A stretch of 64,000 bases of DNA from Alphaproteobacteria bacterium (GCA_016861165.1 BOKV01000001.1:186001-250000); one strand, 5' to 3'. Positions 50,704 to 60,827 are shown, numbered from the stretch's first letter. Made by a program: numbers and translations. Notes: generated by a model not told the origin, from the letters alone.

Positions 50704-51921
50704 TCACCGCCTGGCGGCGATGGGGATGACGTTGTGCAACGTTTCGTCGGCCGTGGCAAGGAAGCGGCGGATGTTGCGGGCGGCCTGGCGGATGCGGTGC
50801 TCGTTCTCGACCAGCGCGACGCGCACATGCTCGTCGCCATGCTCGCCGAAGCCGACACCCGGGGCGACGGCCACGCTCGCCTTCTCGACCAGCAGCTTGG
50901 AGAATTCAAGCGAGCCCAATTCGCGGAACTTCTCCGGGATCGGCACCCAGGCGAACATGGTGGCGGCCGGCGGCGGCACCGGCCAGCCGGCGCGGCCGAA
51001 CGCCTCGACCATCACGTCGCGGCGCTGGCGGTAGACGAGGCGGGCACGCTCGACCTCGCGGTCCTGGGTGTTGACGGCGAAGGCGGCGGCGACCTGGATG
51101 GGCGTGAAGGCGCCGTAGTCGAGATAGGACTTGACGCGCGCCAGCGCCGAGACCAGGCGCTCATTGCCGACGGCGAAGCCGATGCGCCAGCCGGGCATCG
51201 AGAAGGTCTTCGACATCGAGGTGAACTCGACGGCGATGTCGATGGCGCCTGGTACCTGCAGGATAGAGGGCGGCGGCGTGCCGTCGAAATAGATTTCGGC
51301 ATAGGCAAGGTCGGAGAGGATGATGATGTCGTGCTTCCGGGCGAAGGCGACGACCTCGCGGTAGAAGTTGAGCGTGGCCAGCAGCGCCGTCGGGTTCGAC
51401 GGGTAATTGAGGATCAGCGCCGTCGGCGCCGGAATCGAGTGGCGCACCGCGCGCTCCAGCGCGCGCAGGAAGCCGTCATCGGGCTCGGCCTGGATCGAGC
51501 GCACGACGGCGCCCGACATGATGAAGCCGAAGGAGTGGATCGGATAGGTCGGGTTGGGGACGAGCACAACGTCGCCCGGCGCGGTGATCGCCTGGGCCAT
51601 GTTGGCGAAGCCCTCCTTGGAGCCGAGCGTGGCGACGACCTGCGTCTCCGGGTCGAGCTTGACGCCGAAACGGCGGCCGTAATAGCCGGCCTGGGCGCGG
51701 CGCAGGCCGGCGATCCCCTTGGAGGCGGAATAGCGATGGGTGCGCGGGTCCTGGGCGACCTCGCACATCTTGTCGACGATGGCCTGCGGCGTGGGCAGGT
51801 CGGGATTGCCCATGCCGAGGTCGATGATGTCGGCGCCGGCGGCGCGCGCCGAGGCCTTCAGGCGGTTGACCTGCTCGAACACGTAGGGCGGAAGGCGGCG
51901 GATCTTGTAGAAATCGTCCAT
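50704..51921 (-). CDS. Class I/II aminotransferase (AlaC/LL-DAP-like)
   Basis: PLP enzyme of 405 aa. The lysine Schiff base is in SMSKTFSMPGWRIGFAVG, NYPSNPTALLATLNFY carries the cofactor Asn/Pro, and DLAYAEIYFDG the PLP Asp. It matches the AlaC/YfdZ-type transaminases encoded beside hom in alphaproteobacteria, related to LL-diaminopimelate aminotransferase; alanine or diaminopimelate synthesis are the likely roles. ATG at 51921. First gene of the hom/glpX run. Confidence 0.92.
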   Translation of the reverse strand: MDDFYKIRRLPPYVFEQVNRLKASARAAGADIIDLGMGNPDLPTPQAIVDKMCEVAQDPRTHRYSASKGIAGLRRAQAGYYGRRFGVKLDPETQVVATLGSKEGFANMAQAITAPGDVVLVPNPTYPIHSFGFIMSGAVVRSIQAEPDDGFLRALERAVRHSIPAPTALILNYPSNPTALLATLNFYREVVAFARKHDIIILSDLAYAEIYFDGTPPPSILQVPGAIDIAVEFTSMSKTFSMPGWRIGFAVGNERLVSALARVKSYLDYGAFTPIQVAAAFAVNTQDREVERARLVYRQRRDVMVEAFGRAGWPVPPPAATMFAWVPIPEKFRELGSLEFSKLLVEKASVAVAPGVGFGEHGDEHVRVALVENEHRIRQAARNIRRFLATADETLHNVIPIAARR

Positions 51922-51984
51922 GGTCGTCCCGTGTCGGCCCGGCGCCGGCGAATGGCGGCCGCCACCGACGCGCCGCTCAATAGT

Positions 51985-52647
51985 CTAATTCTCGATCGAA
52001 CTCAAAGCATCCCTGTAGTGGCGGGCGGCGCGCTCGCGCAGCGACTTGCGCCGGGCGGCGACGGCCTGCGCCTCCTCGTCGGAAATCTCGGCCTGGGCGC
52101 GGGCGGCAGCCGCCGTCATCTCGGCGGCCAGCTCGTCGATCTCCTCCTTCGGCACTGGCTCGGCGAGCGCCTGGCGGGTAGTGAAGGCATGCGGCCGGTT
52201 GCGGCCGGACTGCTCTCCCTTGGCGCGCATCTCGCGCACGGCAACGTCGCGACTGGCGCCCATGTCGGGCGCCGGCGGCGCGGGCGCGTCGAGGAACGGG
52301 CGGCTGCCCATGACCGGCGCGGGGCCGGCGTCCGGCTCGGCGACGGCAAAGGCCGGGTCGACGCCGGAATCGGCGGCGCCGACATTCGTGGCCGGCACGG
52401 TCTCGGCGAAGATCACCGTCGGAACGCCGGTGTCGGGAGCGGCCGCCTGCGCGGGCGCTTCGTCGGGGGCGGCCGCCAGCACCGGCACAGGCTCGGCTTC
52501 AACCGCCGCCACGGATGCGGCACGCGGCGCGTCCACCCCGCGCAGTGCCGACGTGGTGCCGGTGCAGCCGGCGGCAACCAGCGCAGCGGCGACAAGAGCA
52601 AAGCCCGGGCGGCGGCGCAAGAAGGCAAGGCTGAGGCTTGCGGTCAC
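51985..52647 (-). CDS. Putative lipoprotein of unknown function
   Basis: Protein of 220 aa. The N-terminus [18 protein letters not shown] has a lipobox (VAAGC). The middle is Ala/Pro-rich and probably disordered (residues about 40-150). The C-terminus is helical with [28 protein letters not shown] and [20 protein letters not shown] repeats. GTG start at 52647. Between phaC (divergent) and the aminotransferase gene. No family recognised. Confidence 0.7.
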   Translation of the reverse strand: MTASLSLAFLRRRPGFALVAAALVAAGCTGTTSALRGVDAPRAASVAAVEAEPVPVLAAAPDEAPAQAAAPDTGVPTVIFAETVPATNVGAADSGVDPAFAVAEPDAGPAPVMGSRPFLDAPAPPAPDMGASRDVAVREMRAKGEQSGRNRPHAFTTRQALAEPVPKEEIDELAAEMTAAAARAQAEISDEEAQAVAARRKSLRERAARHYRDALSSIEN

Positions 52648-52826
52648 GCGGGGTCTTTCCTATCTGCTGCCGGCATCGGTGGGCCCTGCGCAAGCCGGTC
52701 CGGCCTCCTCGCCGGCACTGTCACAACGGCGCAACCTGCCTAGCTATACCCAATAGCCGACCAAGGTCCCCTGCTACATGGCGAATGTGGTTGAATTCGG
52801 GTAATAATCGGCGACGGGAGGCGAAG

Positions 52827-54689
52827 ATGAACGATCAGACCCGCAAGAGCGGGCAGGAGGGCGCCAGGCCGCCGGGCGAGCAGCCGGCGCAGACGACCCG
52901 CCCACCCTATGCCGACTACGTGCTCAAGGACCCGGAGGCGTTCGCCCGCAACCTGGCGCGCATGATCGAGGAGGCCGGGCGGGCGGCGGCCGCCTGGGTC
53001 GGGCCGCGCGAGGCGGGCCGGCGCCAGGACGACCTGGCCGAAAGCGTCGCCGAGATTTCCAAGACGCTGGGCAAGGTTTCGGAATACTGGCTGTCCGACC
53101 CGGAACGGGCGCTGCAGGCGCAGACGCAGCTTTTCTCGCGCTACATGGAGCTGTGGAACAGCTCGATCCGCCGCATGGCCGGAGAGGAGGTGCCCGACCC
53201 GGTCGCGACGGACCCCGGCGACAGGCGCTTCGCCGACCCGGAATGGTCGCACAACCAGTTCTTCAATTTCCTCAAGCAGGCCTATCTCATCACCTCGGGC
53301 TGGGCGGCCGACCTGGTCGAGCGCACCGAGGGGCTCGACGAGCACACCAAGCACAAGGCGGTCTTCTACACCCAGCAGCTCATCAACTCGCTGTCGCCCA
53401 GCAACTTTCCCGCCACCAATCCGGAAGTGCTGCGCGACACCATCGCCAGCCATGGGGAGAACCTGGTGCGCGGCATGAAGATGCTGGCCGAGGACATCCG
53501 CCGCGGCGACGGCGAACTGAAATTGCGCCAGGCCGACCACACCGCCTTCGAGGTCGGCCGCGACGTCGCCAACACGCCGGGCAAGGTCATCGCGCAGAAC
53601 GACGTCTGCCAGGTGATCCAGTACGAAGCGGCCACCGAAAAGGTGCTGCAGCGACCACTGGTCATCGTGCCGCCGTGGATCAACAAGTTCTACATTCTCG
53701 ACCTCAACCCGCAGAAATCGTTCATCAAATGGTGCGTCGACCAGGGCCATACGGTGTTCGTCATCTCCTGGGTCAACCCCGACGAGCGCCAGGCCGGCAA
53801 GAGCTTCGAGCACTATGCGCGCGAGGGCATCGTCCACACGCTCGACGTGGTCGAGGAGGTGACCGGCGAGCGCGAGATGAACGTGGTCGGCTACTGCGTC
53901 GGCGGCACGCTGCTGGCGGTGACGCTGGCGCTGATGGCACGCTGGAAGGACGACCGGGCGAAGACGGCGACCTTCCTGACGACGCAGGTCGACTTCACCC
54001 ATGCCGGCGACCTGAAGGTGTTCGTCGACGAGGAGCAGATCGCCCGCGTCGAGAAGTCGATGGCGACCAAGGGCTATCTCGAAGGCGCCAAGATGGCCAC
54101 GGCCTTCAACATGCTGCGCTCGCGCGACCTGATCTGGCCCTATGTCGTCAACAACTATCTGCGCGGCAAGGACCCCCTGCCCTTCGACCTGCTCTACTGG
54201 AACTCCGACGCGACGCGCATGCCGGCGGCCAACCACTCGTTCTACCTGCGCGCCTGCTACCTGGAGAACCGGCTGACGCAAGGAGCGATGGAGGTGGCCG
54301 GCGAGCGGCTCGATCTGTCGGAGGTGACGATCCCGATCTACAACCTGGCCACCCGCGAGGACCATATCGCGCCGGCGCGGTCGGCCTATCTGGGCTCGCA
54401 ATTCTTCGGCGGCAAGGCAACCTTCGTGCTGACCGGCTCGGGCCACATCGCCGGCGTGGTCAACCCGCCGGCGGCGCGCAAGTACCAGTACTGGACCGGC
54501 GGCAAGCCGGTCGGAGAACTCGACGGCTGGCTCAAGACGGCCGAGGAACACCCGGGCTCGTGGTGGCCGCACTGGCACGACTGGATACGCGCCAACGACG
54601 CCCGCGAGGTGGCGGCGCGCAAGGTCGGATCGGACAAGCACCCACCGATCGAGGACGCGCCCGGCAGCTACGTGCTGGCCAAGGCGTAG
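52827..54689 (+). CDS. phaC: Class I polyhydroxyalkanoate synthase PhaC
   Basis: Polymerises hydroxyacyl-CoA into PHA granules; 620 aa. The lipase-like box GYCVGG holds the catalytic Cys357, with Asp512 (TREDHIAP) and His540 (GSGHIAGVV) completing the triad. The N-terminal PhaC_N domain is present ([28 protein letters not shown]). The start at 52827 follows GGGAGGCGAAG; earlier in-frame codons lie in the region upstream of the strong ribosome-binding site. No phaR or phaA/B neighbours. Confidence 0.97.
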   Translation: MNDQTRKSGQEGARPPGEQPAQTTRPPYADYVLKDPEAFARNLARMIEEAGRAAAAWVGPREAGRRQDDLAESVAEISKTLGKVSEYWLSDPERALQAQTQLFSRYMELWNSSIRRMAGEEVPDPVATDPGDRRFADPEWSHNQFFNFLKQAYLITSGWAADLVERTEGLDEHTKHKAVFYTQQLINSLSPSNFPATNPEVLRDTIASHGENLVRGMKMLAEDIRRGDGELKLRQADHTAFEVGRDVANTPGKVIAQNDVCQVIQYEAATEKVLQRPLVIVPPWINKFYILDLNPQKSFIKWCVDQGHTVFVISWVNPDERQAGKSFEHYAREGIVHTLDVVEEVTGEREMNVVGYCVGGTLLAVTLALMARWKDDRAKTATFLTTQVDFTHAGDLKVFVDEEQIARVEKSMATKGYLEGAKMATAFNMLRSRDLIWPYVVNNYLRGKDPLPFDLLYWNSDATRMPAANHSFYLRACYLENRLTQGAMEVAGERLDLSEVTIPIYNLATREDHIAPARSAYLGSQFFGGKATFVLTGSGHIAGVVNPPAARKYQYWTGGKPVGELDGWLKTAEEHPGSWWPHWHDWIRANDAREVAARKVGSDKHPPIEDAPGSYVLAKA

Positions 54690-54878
54690 CGCCGCGACCC
54701 CGGCCATGCGGAGCGAGCCGCCTCATATGCGTGACTGCGGCCGGTTGTGGCATATTTGCCATTGCGGTAACGTGGATTTTGCGCAACGATCCTGCCGACC
54801 TGCGTCGGCAGGGGTGCAAGGTTTGCAGGACGTCCGCACTTCGCCGGCGACGTCCGGTGTAGAAACAGGGAGACACTC

Positions 54879-55133
54879 ATGAAGACCATGATCAGGGGCC
54901 TGGGCGTGGCCTCGCTTCTCGCTCTGGGCTCGGCCGGTCTGGCCCAGGCCGATCCGATGACGATGATGCAGGGCTATGCGGCCTGCAGCACCGAATATTC
55001 GTCCTGCCTGGCGGCGGCCGACTACGCGCTGGCCTCCTCGCCGTCGGAAGGCATGAGCAAGATGCAGATGAACGCCCAGCACGCCCAGCAGTGCTTCGCG
55101 GCGTGGCAGGCCTGCGCTTCGGCCGTCCGGTAG
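54879..55133 (+). CDS. Small exported four-cysteine protein
   Basis: Protein of 84 aa with a signal peptide (MKTMIRGLGVASLLALGSAGLAQA). The mature part has four Cys in two CxnC-like pairs (AACSTEYSSCLAAAD and AQQCFAAWQACASAV), compatible with a small helical CHCH-like hairpin with two disulfides in the periplasm. No named family recognised. Start preceded by GGGAG (CAGGGAGACACTC). A clear terminator follows. Confidence 0.8.
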   Translation: MKTMIRGLGVASLLALGSAGLAQADPMTMMQGYAACSTEYSSCLAAADYALASSPSEGMSKMQMNAQHAQQCFAAWQACASAVR

Positions 55134-55159
55134 GCGGCGACAAGACCTCTCAAGCGAAG

Positions 55160-55190
55160 ACCGGCGGCGGGTTGCCGACGCCGGTTTTTT
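55160..55190 (+). terminator. Rho-independent terminator after the four-Cys protein
   Basis: ACCGGCG (55160-55166), 12-base loop, CGCCGGT (55179-55185), T-run to 55190. Confidence 0.8.
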
Positions 55191-55203
55191 CGTATTCATT
55201 TTG

Positions 55204-55219
55204 AGGTATCATGATACCT
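55204..55219. promoter_or_regulatory. Perfect 16-bp palindrome upstream of rplM
   Basis: AGGTATCATGATACCT reads identically on both strands. It is flanked by AT-rich DNA and lies about 58 bp upstream of the rplM -35 element, after the previous terminator. A dimeric repressor site is likely; its regulator is unknown. Confidence 0.5.
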
Positions 55220-55276
55220 TGTTGCTAAATAGCTGAATTTGTTTGCTTTTTAGGAGAGCGACGCGAATTGCACGGC

Positions 55277-55305
55277 TTGACGGAAATCTCCGCGTGGCCT
55301 ATAGA
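55277..55305 (+). promoter_or_regulatory. rplM-rpsI promoter
   Basis: TTGACG (55277-55282), 17-bp spacer, TATAGA (55300-55305), about 100 bp ahead of the rplM ATG. One of the best sigma-70 matches in the window. Confidence 0.75.
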
Positions 55306-55404
55306 GGCGCCCAATCCGGCCCGCCGGTGCCGCAAGGCAGGCGCCGGTGCCGATGCCCGGGCCGTTGGCCCTGGCCGGCCGGCCCCGATCCAGAGGAAAC
55401 GCCG

Positions 55405-55869
55405 ATGACGACCTTCTCGCAGAAGCCTGCCGAGGTGGTGAAGAAATGGGTGCTGATCGACGCCGAGAACGTTGTTCTCGGCCGGCTGGCATCGATCGTC
55501 GCCAATCGCCTGCGCGGCAAGCACAAGCCGACCTTCACCCCGCATGTTGACGACGGCGACAACGTCGTCATCGTCAATGCCGACAGGGTGAAGCTCACCG
55601 GCAACAAGTTCCACGACAAGAAATACTACTGGCACACCGGCTATCCCGGCGGCATCAAGGAGCGCACCGCGCGCGAGATCCTCGAAGGCCGTTTTCCCGA
55701 GCGCGTCGTCGAGAAGGCGGTGCAGCGCATGATGCCGGAGGGCCCGCTCGCGCGGCGCCAGCTCAAGAACCTGCGCGTCTATGCCGGCGCGGAACATCCG
55801 CACGAGGCCCAGCAGCCCGAGAAGCTCGACATCGCCGGGCTCAACCCCAAGAACAAGAGGAGCGCCTGA
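55405..55869 (+). CDS. rplM: 50S ribosomal protein L13
   Basis: Ribosomal protein of 154 aa. Signatures: [73 protein letters not shown] and [47 protein letters not shown] at 55405. rpsI follows 2 bp after the stop, forming the usual L13-S9 operon. Confidence 0.99.
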   Translation: MTTFSQKPAEVVKKWVLIDAENVVLGRLASIVANRLRGKHKPTFTPHVDDGDNVVIVNADRVKLTGNKFHDKKYYWHTGYPGGIKERTAREILEGRFPERVVEKAVQRMMPEGPLARRQLKNLRVYAGAEHPHEAQQPEKLDIAGLNPKNKRSA

Positions 55870-55871
55870 TC

Positions 55872-56345
55872 ATGTCCGGCCTCGAATCGCTTGAAGCCCT
55901 CGCGCCGCAGGCCGCCGCCCAGCCGGCCGCGCCGGTCCATGTGCAGAAGCTCGACGCCCATGGCCGCGCCTACGCCACGGGCAAGCGCAAGGACGCCGTC
56001 GCCCGCGTCTGGGTGAAGCCCGGCTCCGGCAGGATCACCGTCAACGACAAGGAATACACGGCCTATTTCGCCCGGCCGGTGCTGCAGATGATCCTGAAGC
56101 AGCCGATCGTCGCCGCCAACCGCGACGGCCAGTTCGACGTGATCGCCACGGTCGTCGGCGGCGGGCTATCCGGCCAGGCCGGCGCCGTGCGCCACGGCAT
56201 CTCCAAGGCGCTCACCTATTACGAACCGGAACTGCGCGGCGTGCTCAAGAAGGGCGGCTTCCTGACCCGCGACGCGCGCGTGGTCGAGCGCAAGAAGTAC
56301 GGCAAGCGCAAGGCGCGGCGTTCGTTCCAGTTCTCCAAGCGCTGA
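55872..56345 (+). CDS. rpsI: 30S ribosomal protein S9
   Basis: Ribosomal protein of 157 aa. The N-terminal 35 residues ([23 protein letters not shown]) are an alphaproteobacterial extension; then [44 protein letters not shown], and the conserved C-terminus [16 protein letters not shown] ending in the tRNA-P-site-contacting Lys-Arg. Second gene of the operon, followed by a terminator. Confidence 0.99.
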   Translation: MSGLESLEALAPQAAAQPAAPVHVQKLDAHGRAYATGKRKDAVARVWVKPGSGRITVNDKEYTAYFARPVLQMILKQPIVAANRDGQFDVIATVVGGGLSGQAGAVRHGISKALTYYEPELRGVLKKGGFLTRDARVVERKKYGKRKARRSFQFSKR

Positions 56346-56369
56346 GCGCCACCGCCACCTGCAAACCAC

Positions 56370-56396
56370 CAACGGGGCCCCGCGCGGGCCCCGTTG
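56370..56396 (+). terminator. Terminator of the rplM-rpsI operon
   Basis: CAACGGGGCCC (56370-56380), loop of five, GGGCCCCGTTG (56386-56396) form a perfect 11-bp stem; a short CGTTT tail follows. Confidence 0.7.
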
Positions 56397-56491
56397 CGTT
56401 TCCTGGCCTGCGCCGCGCCATGTCGCGGACCGGGCTTTCGCGTGACAGGGCCGGGCGCTAAGCCTGCGCCCAGCAGCGGAGGCCAGGCATC

Positions 56492-57862
56492 ATGCAGCGC
56501 ATGTCCATCACCGAACCGGCGCGCCAGACCGAGATCGTCCACCAGACCGATGTGCTGGTGGTCGGCTCCGGACCCGGCGGGCTCGCCGCCGCGCTCGCCG
56601 CCGCCCGCGCCGGCGCCGAGGTCACCCTGGTCGAGCGGTTCGGCTGCTTCGGCGGCAACATCACCGCCGTCGGCGTCGAGGGCATGGCGTGGTACCGCCA
56701 CGAGCAGACCGTCGAGGCCAACGGCATCGGCCGCGAATTCGAGGAACGGGCGAAAGCGATGGGCGCGGCGGTGCCCGAATCGCAGTCGCTGTCCTACGAA
56801 CTCGATTCGGAAGGCTTCAAGCTCGTCGCCGACCGCCTAGTCGAGGAAGCCGGCATCACGCCGATGCTGCACCGCTTCTTCGTCGCCCCGGTGATGGACG
56901 GCGACACGATCACCGGCATCGTCACCGAATCGAAGGCCGGCCGCGAGGCGATCCTCGCCAGACGCGTGATCGACGCCACGGGCGATGCTGACGTCGCCCA
57001 TCGCGCCGGGGCGCCGACGGTGGCGACGCCGAAGGAGCGGATGATGGCGGCTTCGGTCATGTTCCACCTGGCCGGTGTCGACAAGAGGAAGTTCCTCGAC
57101 GGGGTGCGCGCCGACCCGCAGACCTACAAGGACTGGGGCGGCGGCGGCGAGTGGAACATAGAGACCTCCGGCAAGGAGGACGCGATGTTCTCGCCCTTCA
57201 TCCGCAAGCCGTTCGCCAAGGCGATCAGGGACGGGCTCATCCCGGCCAGGCTCAACACCATCGCCGGCACCTGGGGAGCGATGCACGACACCGGCGAACT
57301 GACCTACATGAACCTGGTCCATCTCGATGGCTGCGACGGCACCGATCCGGTCGACCTGACCCGCTTCGAGATCGAGGGTCGGCGCCAGGCGATGCTGGCG
57401 ATCGAGGCGCTGCGGCGCTACATGCCCGGCTGCGAGGGGGCGCGGCTCAGGAATTTCGGCATGACCATCGGCATCCGCGACACGCGCAAGATCGACGCCG
57501 TCTACAACATGAGCGAAGCGGACGTGCGCGAACAGGGCCGGTTCGAGGACTCAATCGGCATCTATCCCGAATTCATCGACGGCTACGGCGTGCTGATCCT
57601 GCCGACGACCGGCCGCTACTTCCAGCTTCCCTATCGCAACCTGCTGCCCAAGCGGGTGAAGAACCTGCTGGTGGCGGGGCGGGCGACCGGCGGCGACCGG
57701 ATCGCCCACGCGGCGACGCGCAACATGAGCTGCTGCGCGGTGACCGGCCAGGGCGCCGGCATCGCCGCGGCCGTATCGCTCAGGGCCAACGCGCCGCTCG
57801 ACCGCATCGACATCGCCCAGGTGCAGGCGGAGCTGGCCCGCCAGGGCGTGCGCTACCGGTGA
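56492..57862 (+). CDS. FAD-dependent oxidoreductase (FAD_oxidored family)
   Basis: Flavoprotein of 456 aa. The N-terminal Rossmann fold is TDVLVVGSGPGGLAAALAAARAGAEVTLVERFGCFGGNITAVG, ending in the Fe-S-like FAD segment typical of PF12831; RVIDATGDADVAHRAGAP is the second dinucleotide-binding block, and LVAGRATGGDRIAHAATRNMSCCAVTGQGAGIAAAVSL the C-terminal FAD-binding end with two adjacent Cys. ATG at 56492 follows GGAGG; a second ATG lies at 56501. The substrate is unknown. Confidence 0.92.
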   Translation: MQRMSITEPARQTEIVHQTDVLVVGSGPGGLAAALAAARAGAEVTLVERFGCFGGNITAVGVEGMAWYRHEQTVEANGIGREFEERAKAMGAAVPESQSLSYELDSEGFKLVADRLVEEAGITPMLHRFFVAPVMDGDTITGIVTESKAGREAILARRVIDATGDADVAHRAGAPTVATPKERMMAASVMFHLAGVDKRKFLDGVRADPQTYKDWGGGGEWNIETSGKEDAMFSPFIRKPFAKAIRDGLIPARLNTIAGTWGAMHDTGELTYMNLVHLDGCDGTDPVDLTRFEIEGRRQAMLAIEALRRYMPGCEGARLRNFGMTIGIRDTRKIDAVYNMSEADVREQGRFEDSIGIYPEFIDGYGVLILPTTGRYFQLPYRNLLPKRVKNLLVAGRATGGDRIAHAATRNMSCCAVTGQGAGIAAAVSLRANAPLDRIDIAQVQAELARQGVRYR

Positions 57863-57892
57863 CGGGCGCTCCGGCGGTCTCCGGGCCTGGCC

Positions 57893-58495
57893 CTACTGGT
57901 CGATCGATACGCCGGCGATCACTTCGGCGATGATCGAACGCACATCCTCGAACCGCTCGGAGCCGGCAAAGGCGACGATCTGCAGCGAGCCCTTGCCCTC
58001 GAAGCTGGTGTAGTAATTCTCGTAGGTGACATCGATGCCGTCGACGACGGTGCGGTAGACGATGCGCCCGAACGGATAGCCGTCGACCGAGGCCGCGCCG
58101 TCCTCGAGCGTGTCGACCTTGTTGAGCCCGGCGGCCGACTGCGCGTTGGTCAGCAGCGCCTTCTTCAGCGTCGCCCGTTCGATCACGTCCTTCTCGGTGA
58201 TCAGCAGCACGTACATGTCCTCCACCTTGTGGCGGAAGCCATGCTCCTCGGCGCCGTTGAGGTTGGCCAGCGCCCACTGGTCGGGGTCGAGGCAGACGGA
58301 AACGGGCAGGACCTGCGAAGAGACCGTGGTGCAGTTGTCCGGCGCCTCGACCTGGTCTCCCGAATACTCCCACGTGTTGTCGTCGTAGAGGATGATCTCG
58401 CTGCCGTTGAGATCGACCCTGCCGATTTCCTCGGCGACGGCGGGCAGCCCCGCCAGCAGCACGCAGATGGCAGTCGCAAAGGCCAAGCGCTTCAT
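57893..58495 (-). CDS. Exported protein of unknown function
   Basis: Protein of 200 aa with a signal peptide (MKRLAFATAICVLLAGLPAVAEE). The mature part begins IGRVDLNGSEIILYDDNTWEYSGD, which has the pattern of a common small beta-rich module found in exported proteins (NGxxIxLYDDxTWEY), and ends with YYTSFEGKGSLQIVAFAGSERFEDVRSIIAEVIAGVSID. Two Cys (DNCTTVS, VSVCLD) may pair. ATG at 58495. Convergent with the oxidoreductase gene. Confidence 0.78.
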   Translation of the reverse strand: MKRLAFATAICVLLAGLPAVAEEIGRVDLNGSEIILYDDNTWEYSGDQVEAPDNCTTVSSQVLPVSVCLDPDQWALANLNGAEEHGFRHKVEDMYVLLITEKDVIERATLKKALLTNAQSAAGLNKVDTLEDGAASVDGYPFGRIVYRTVVDGIDVTYENYYTSFEGKGSLQIVAFAGSERFEDVRSIIAEVIAGVSIDQ

Positions 58496-58588
58496 GATGG
58501 TTTCCTCGGTTTTGCCCGCGTGCCAGCTACCGGCACGCCCTCGGGTTCCAGCCCCGGGGCTCACTCTCCCGCGCCCGTGGCGTCCGCG

Positions 58589-59794
58589 TCAAGACCCTCC
58601 GCCCCTGGGTGTGGCGGCGGCGATGCGGCGGTTCTCCTCGGCGCGCTGGGCGGCGGTTTCGCGCACCGCCCGGTCGAGCTCCGGGCTCTGCGACATCAGC
58701 CGGCGGAAGTCGGGCGCCGCCAGCACCAGCAGGTCGGTCGAGCGCACCGCGGTCACCGTCGCCGTGCGGACGGCGTCGTGCTCGATCAGGCCGATCTCGC
58801 CGAAGAAGTCGCCCTCGCCCAGCCGCACCGGCCGGCCGGGGACATCGACCTCGACCTGGCCGTTGGCGATGAAATAGAGGCCGTCGGCCGGGTCCCCCTT
58901 CGAGAAGATGACGGCGCCGGCCGCCACCCGGCGCGCGTGCAACATGCCGGCGAGGCGCGCGATCGTCGGGGCGTCGAGACGGGCAAACAGCGGAACGCGG
59001 GCGACCATGGCGAAGGAGACGATGAAGTCGCGCCGGCGGATCTCCTCGTGGAAGCCGGTGGCGATGATGCCGACCGGCAGGGCGAAGAAGAGGATGCCGG
59101 TGACCATGACCAGGCCGGCGATGGCGCGGCCGGCCGCCGTCGCCGGCACCACATCGCCATAGCCGACCGTCGACAGCGTGACCACCGCCCACCACATGGC
59201 GGACGGGACGTCGCCCAGCACATCGGGCTGGAGGTGGCCCTCGACAACATACATGGCGACCGAGGCGAGCAGCAGCAGGCCGGCGAACACGACGACGCTG
59301 CCGACCAGCGAGCGCCATTCATTGGCGAGCACGCGGCCGATGGTGGCGATCGCCGGCACGTAGCGCGCCAGCCGGTAGAAGCGCACGATGCGGATGACGC
59401 GGATGGCGGCGATGTCGACGCCGACCAGGAGCTCGATGAAGAAGGGCAGGATGGCGACAAGGTCGACCACCATCATCGGCATGATCATGGTGCGCAGGCG
59501 CGCATAGGCGGCGCCGTGGCCAGCCATGAGCGGATGCTCGGGGGCCGCCCACAGCCTCAGCAGGTATTCGGCGACGAACACGGCGACACAGAAATTGTCG
59601 AAACGGCGCAGATGGACGCCCCACACTTCCTGGACGTGGGCGACGGTGCCGATAACCGAGGCGGCGACATTGCCGAGGATGAGCGCGATGATGAACAGGT
59701 CGAAGGCCTGCGAGACCGTGCCGCGCCGGCCGCGTTCGAGGATTTCGAACACGCGCTCGCGGATCGTCAGCTCGTCCTTGGCACCGTAGGTCAT
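58589..59794 (-). CDS. Cyclic-nucleotide-domain potassium channel
   Basis: Ion channel of 401 aa of the MlotiK1 type: six transmembrane helices including a voltage-sensor-like helix with Arg repeats (AIRVIRIVRFYRLARY), the selectivity filter TVGYGD in ALVVTLSTVGYGDVVPATAAG-type pore, and a C-terminal cyclic-nucleotide-binding domain (SKGDPADGLYFIANGQVEVDVPGRPVRLGEGDFFGEIGLIEHDAVRTATVTA). Gated by cAMP probably, as in MlotiK1. The start at 59794 (MTYGAKDELTIRERVFEI) is chosen over an upstream extension. Confidence 0.95.
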   Translation of the reverse strand: MTYGAKDELTIRERVFEILERGRRGTVSQAFDLFIIALILGNVAASVIGTVAHVQEVWGVHLRRFDNFCVAVFVAEYLLRLWAAPEHPLMAGHGAAYARLRTMIMPMMVVDLVAILPFFIELLVGVDIAAIRVIRIVRFYRLARYVPAIATIGRVLANEWRSLVGSVVVFAGLLLLASVAMYVVEGHLQPDVLGDVPSAMWWAVVTLSTVGYGDVVPATAAGRAIAGLVMVTGILFFALPVGIIATGFHEEIRRRDFIVSFAMVARVPLFARLDAPTIARLAGMLHARRVAAGAVIFSKGDPADGLYFIANGQVEVDVPGRPVRLGEGDFFGEIGLIEHDAVRTATVTAVRSTDLLVLAAPDFRRLMSQSPELDRAVRETAAQRAEENRRIAAATPRGGGS

Positions 59795-59866
59795 CGCCCG
59801 GCCGCCTGGTTGCGCCCGACATGCATAGGACAGGTCGGGCGCGAATTCCATGCCGGCGGCGCCCGG

Positions 59867-60727
59867 TCAGCCGTGCGCCCACTCCCAGTAGAGCTCGCGC
59901 GCCTTCATCGCGACCGGCCCAGGGCCGGGCTCGTGATCGTCGAACTTCACGATCGGCACCACCTTGGAGTAGTTGCCGGTCGAGAAGATCTCGTCGGCGA
60001 CGCGGAAATCGTCGAGCGTCAGCGTAGTCTCGTGGACCTGGTAGCCGGCCTCACGCAGCAGCCGGATGACGCGCTGGCGGGTGATGCCGTTGAGGAAGGT
60101 GCCGTTCGGCACCGGCGTGAACACCTCGCCGTGCCGGACCATGAAGATGTTGGACGTCGCCGTCTCGGCGACGTTGCCGAGCGCATCGCAGACGATTGCG
60201 TTGGCGAAGCCCTTTTCCTGGGCCTCGCGCAGCATGCGGGCGTTGTTGGGGTAGAGGCAGGCGGCCTTGCAGTTGGTCAGGTTGGTGGCGAGCGTCGGCC
60301 GCGTGTAGCGGGTGGTGGTGACCGCGTAGCCGGTCGCCGCCCCCATCGACGCCTCCTCCAGGCACAATGCGAAGGTGGTCGATTCGGGCACCGGGTCGAC
60401 CGAGGTCGGCCCGCCCTCGCGCGACCAGTACATCGGCCGGATGTAGATCGCCGCGTCGGCCGGGAATTTCGCCACGCCCTCACGGGCGAGTTCGACAATG
60501 GCGCCGGTGGCCATGGTCGGCTTCAGCCCCATCACCACCGCCGAATGGTTGACCCTGGCGCAATGCAGGTCGAGGTCGGGCGTCACGCCGTCGAAGGCGC
60601 GGGCGCCGTCGAAGACGAGCGTGCCGAGCCAGGTGCCGTGGTCGGCCGAGCCCATGATCGGCACATTGCCTTCCTGCCAGGTCCCCTCGAACCAGGTCCA
60701 GATCCTGCGGTTGGGCAGCATTCCCAT
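59867..60727 (-). CDS. Branched-chain-type aminotransferase (class IV)
   Basis: PLP class IV aminotransferase of 286 aa, related to IlvE. The catalytic Lys is in TNLTNCKAACLYPNNARMLREAQEKG (K in the YxxR/NxK context), the Glu/Thr motif VAETATSNIFMVRHGEVFTP is C-terminal, and FDGARAFDGVTPDLDLHCARVNHSA gives the N-terminal domain. It could act on branched-chain or D-amino acids; a paralog of the ilvE cluster is not nearby. ATG at 60727 (MGMLPNRR) has GAGG about 9 bases upstream; a start at 60733 is possible. Confidence 0.9.
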   Translation of the reverse strand: MGMLPNRRIWTWFEGTWQEGNVPIMGSADHGTWLGTLVFDGARAFDGVTPDLDLHCARVNHSAVVMGLKPTMATGAIVELAREGVAKFPADAAIYIRPMYWSREGGPTSVDPVPESTTFALCLEEASMGAATGYAVTTTRYTRPTLATNLTNCKAACLYPNNARMLREAQEKGFANAIVCDALGNVAETATSNIFMVRHGEVFTPVPNGTFLNGITRQRVIRLLREAGYQVHETTLTLDDFRVADEIFSTGNYSKVVPIVKFDDHEPGPGPVAMKARELYWEWAHG

Positions 60728-60827
60728 CGTCATCTTCCTCTCGGATGGTGGCGGCCCGCCGGACGCGGGCGCCGCAAAGAAGAACCGCCGGCCGCGCCGG
60801 CGGTTCGCTGGCAGCGGACGGACCGCC

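Noticed and set aside
49282..52743. A very long plus-strand open frame opposite hom, the aminotransferase and the lipoprotein gene
   Set aside because: It is antisense to well-supported conserved genes; its composition is Arg/Gly/His/Asp-rich as expected of a shadow frame in GC-rich DNA.
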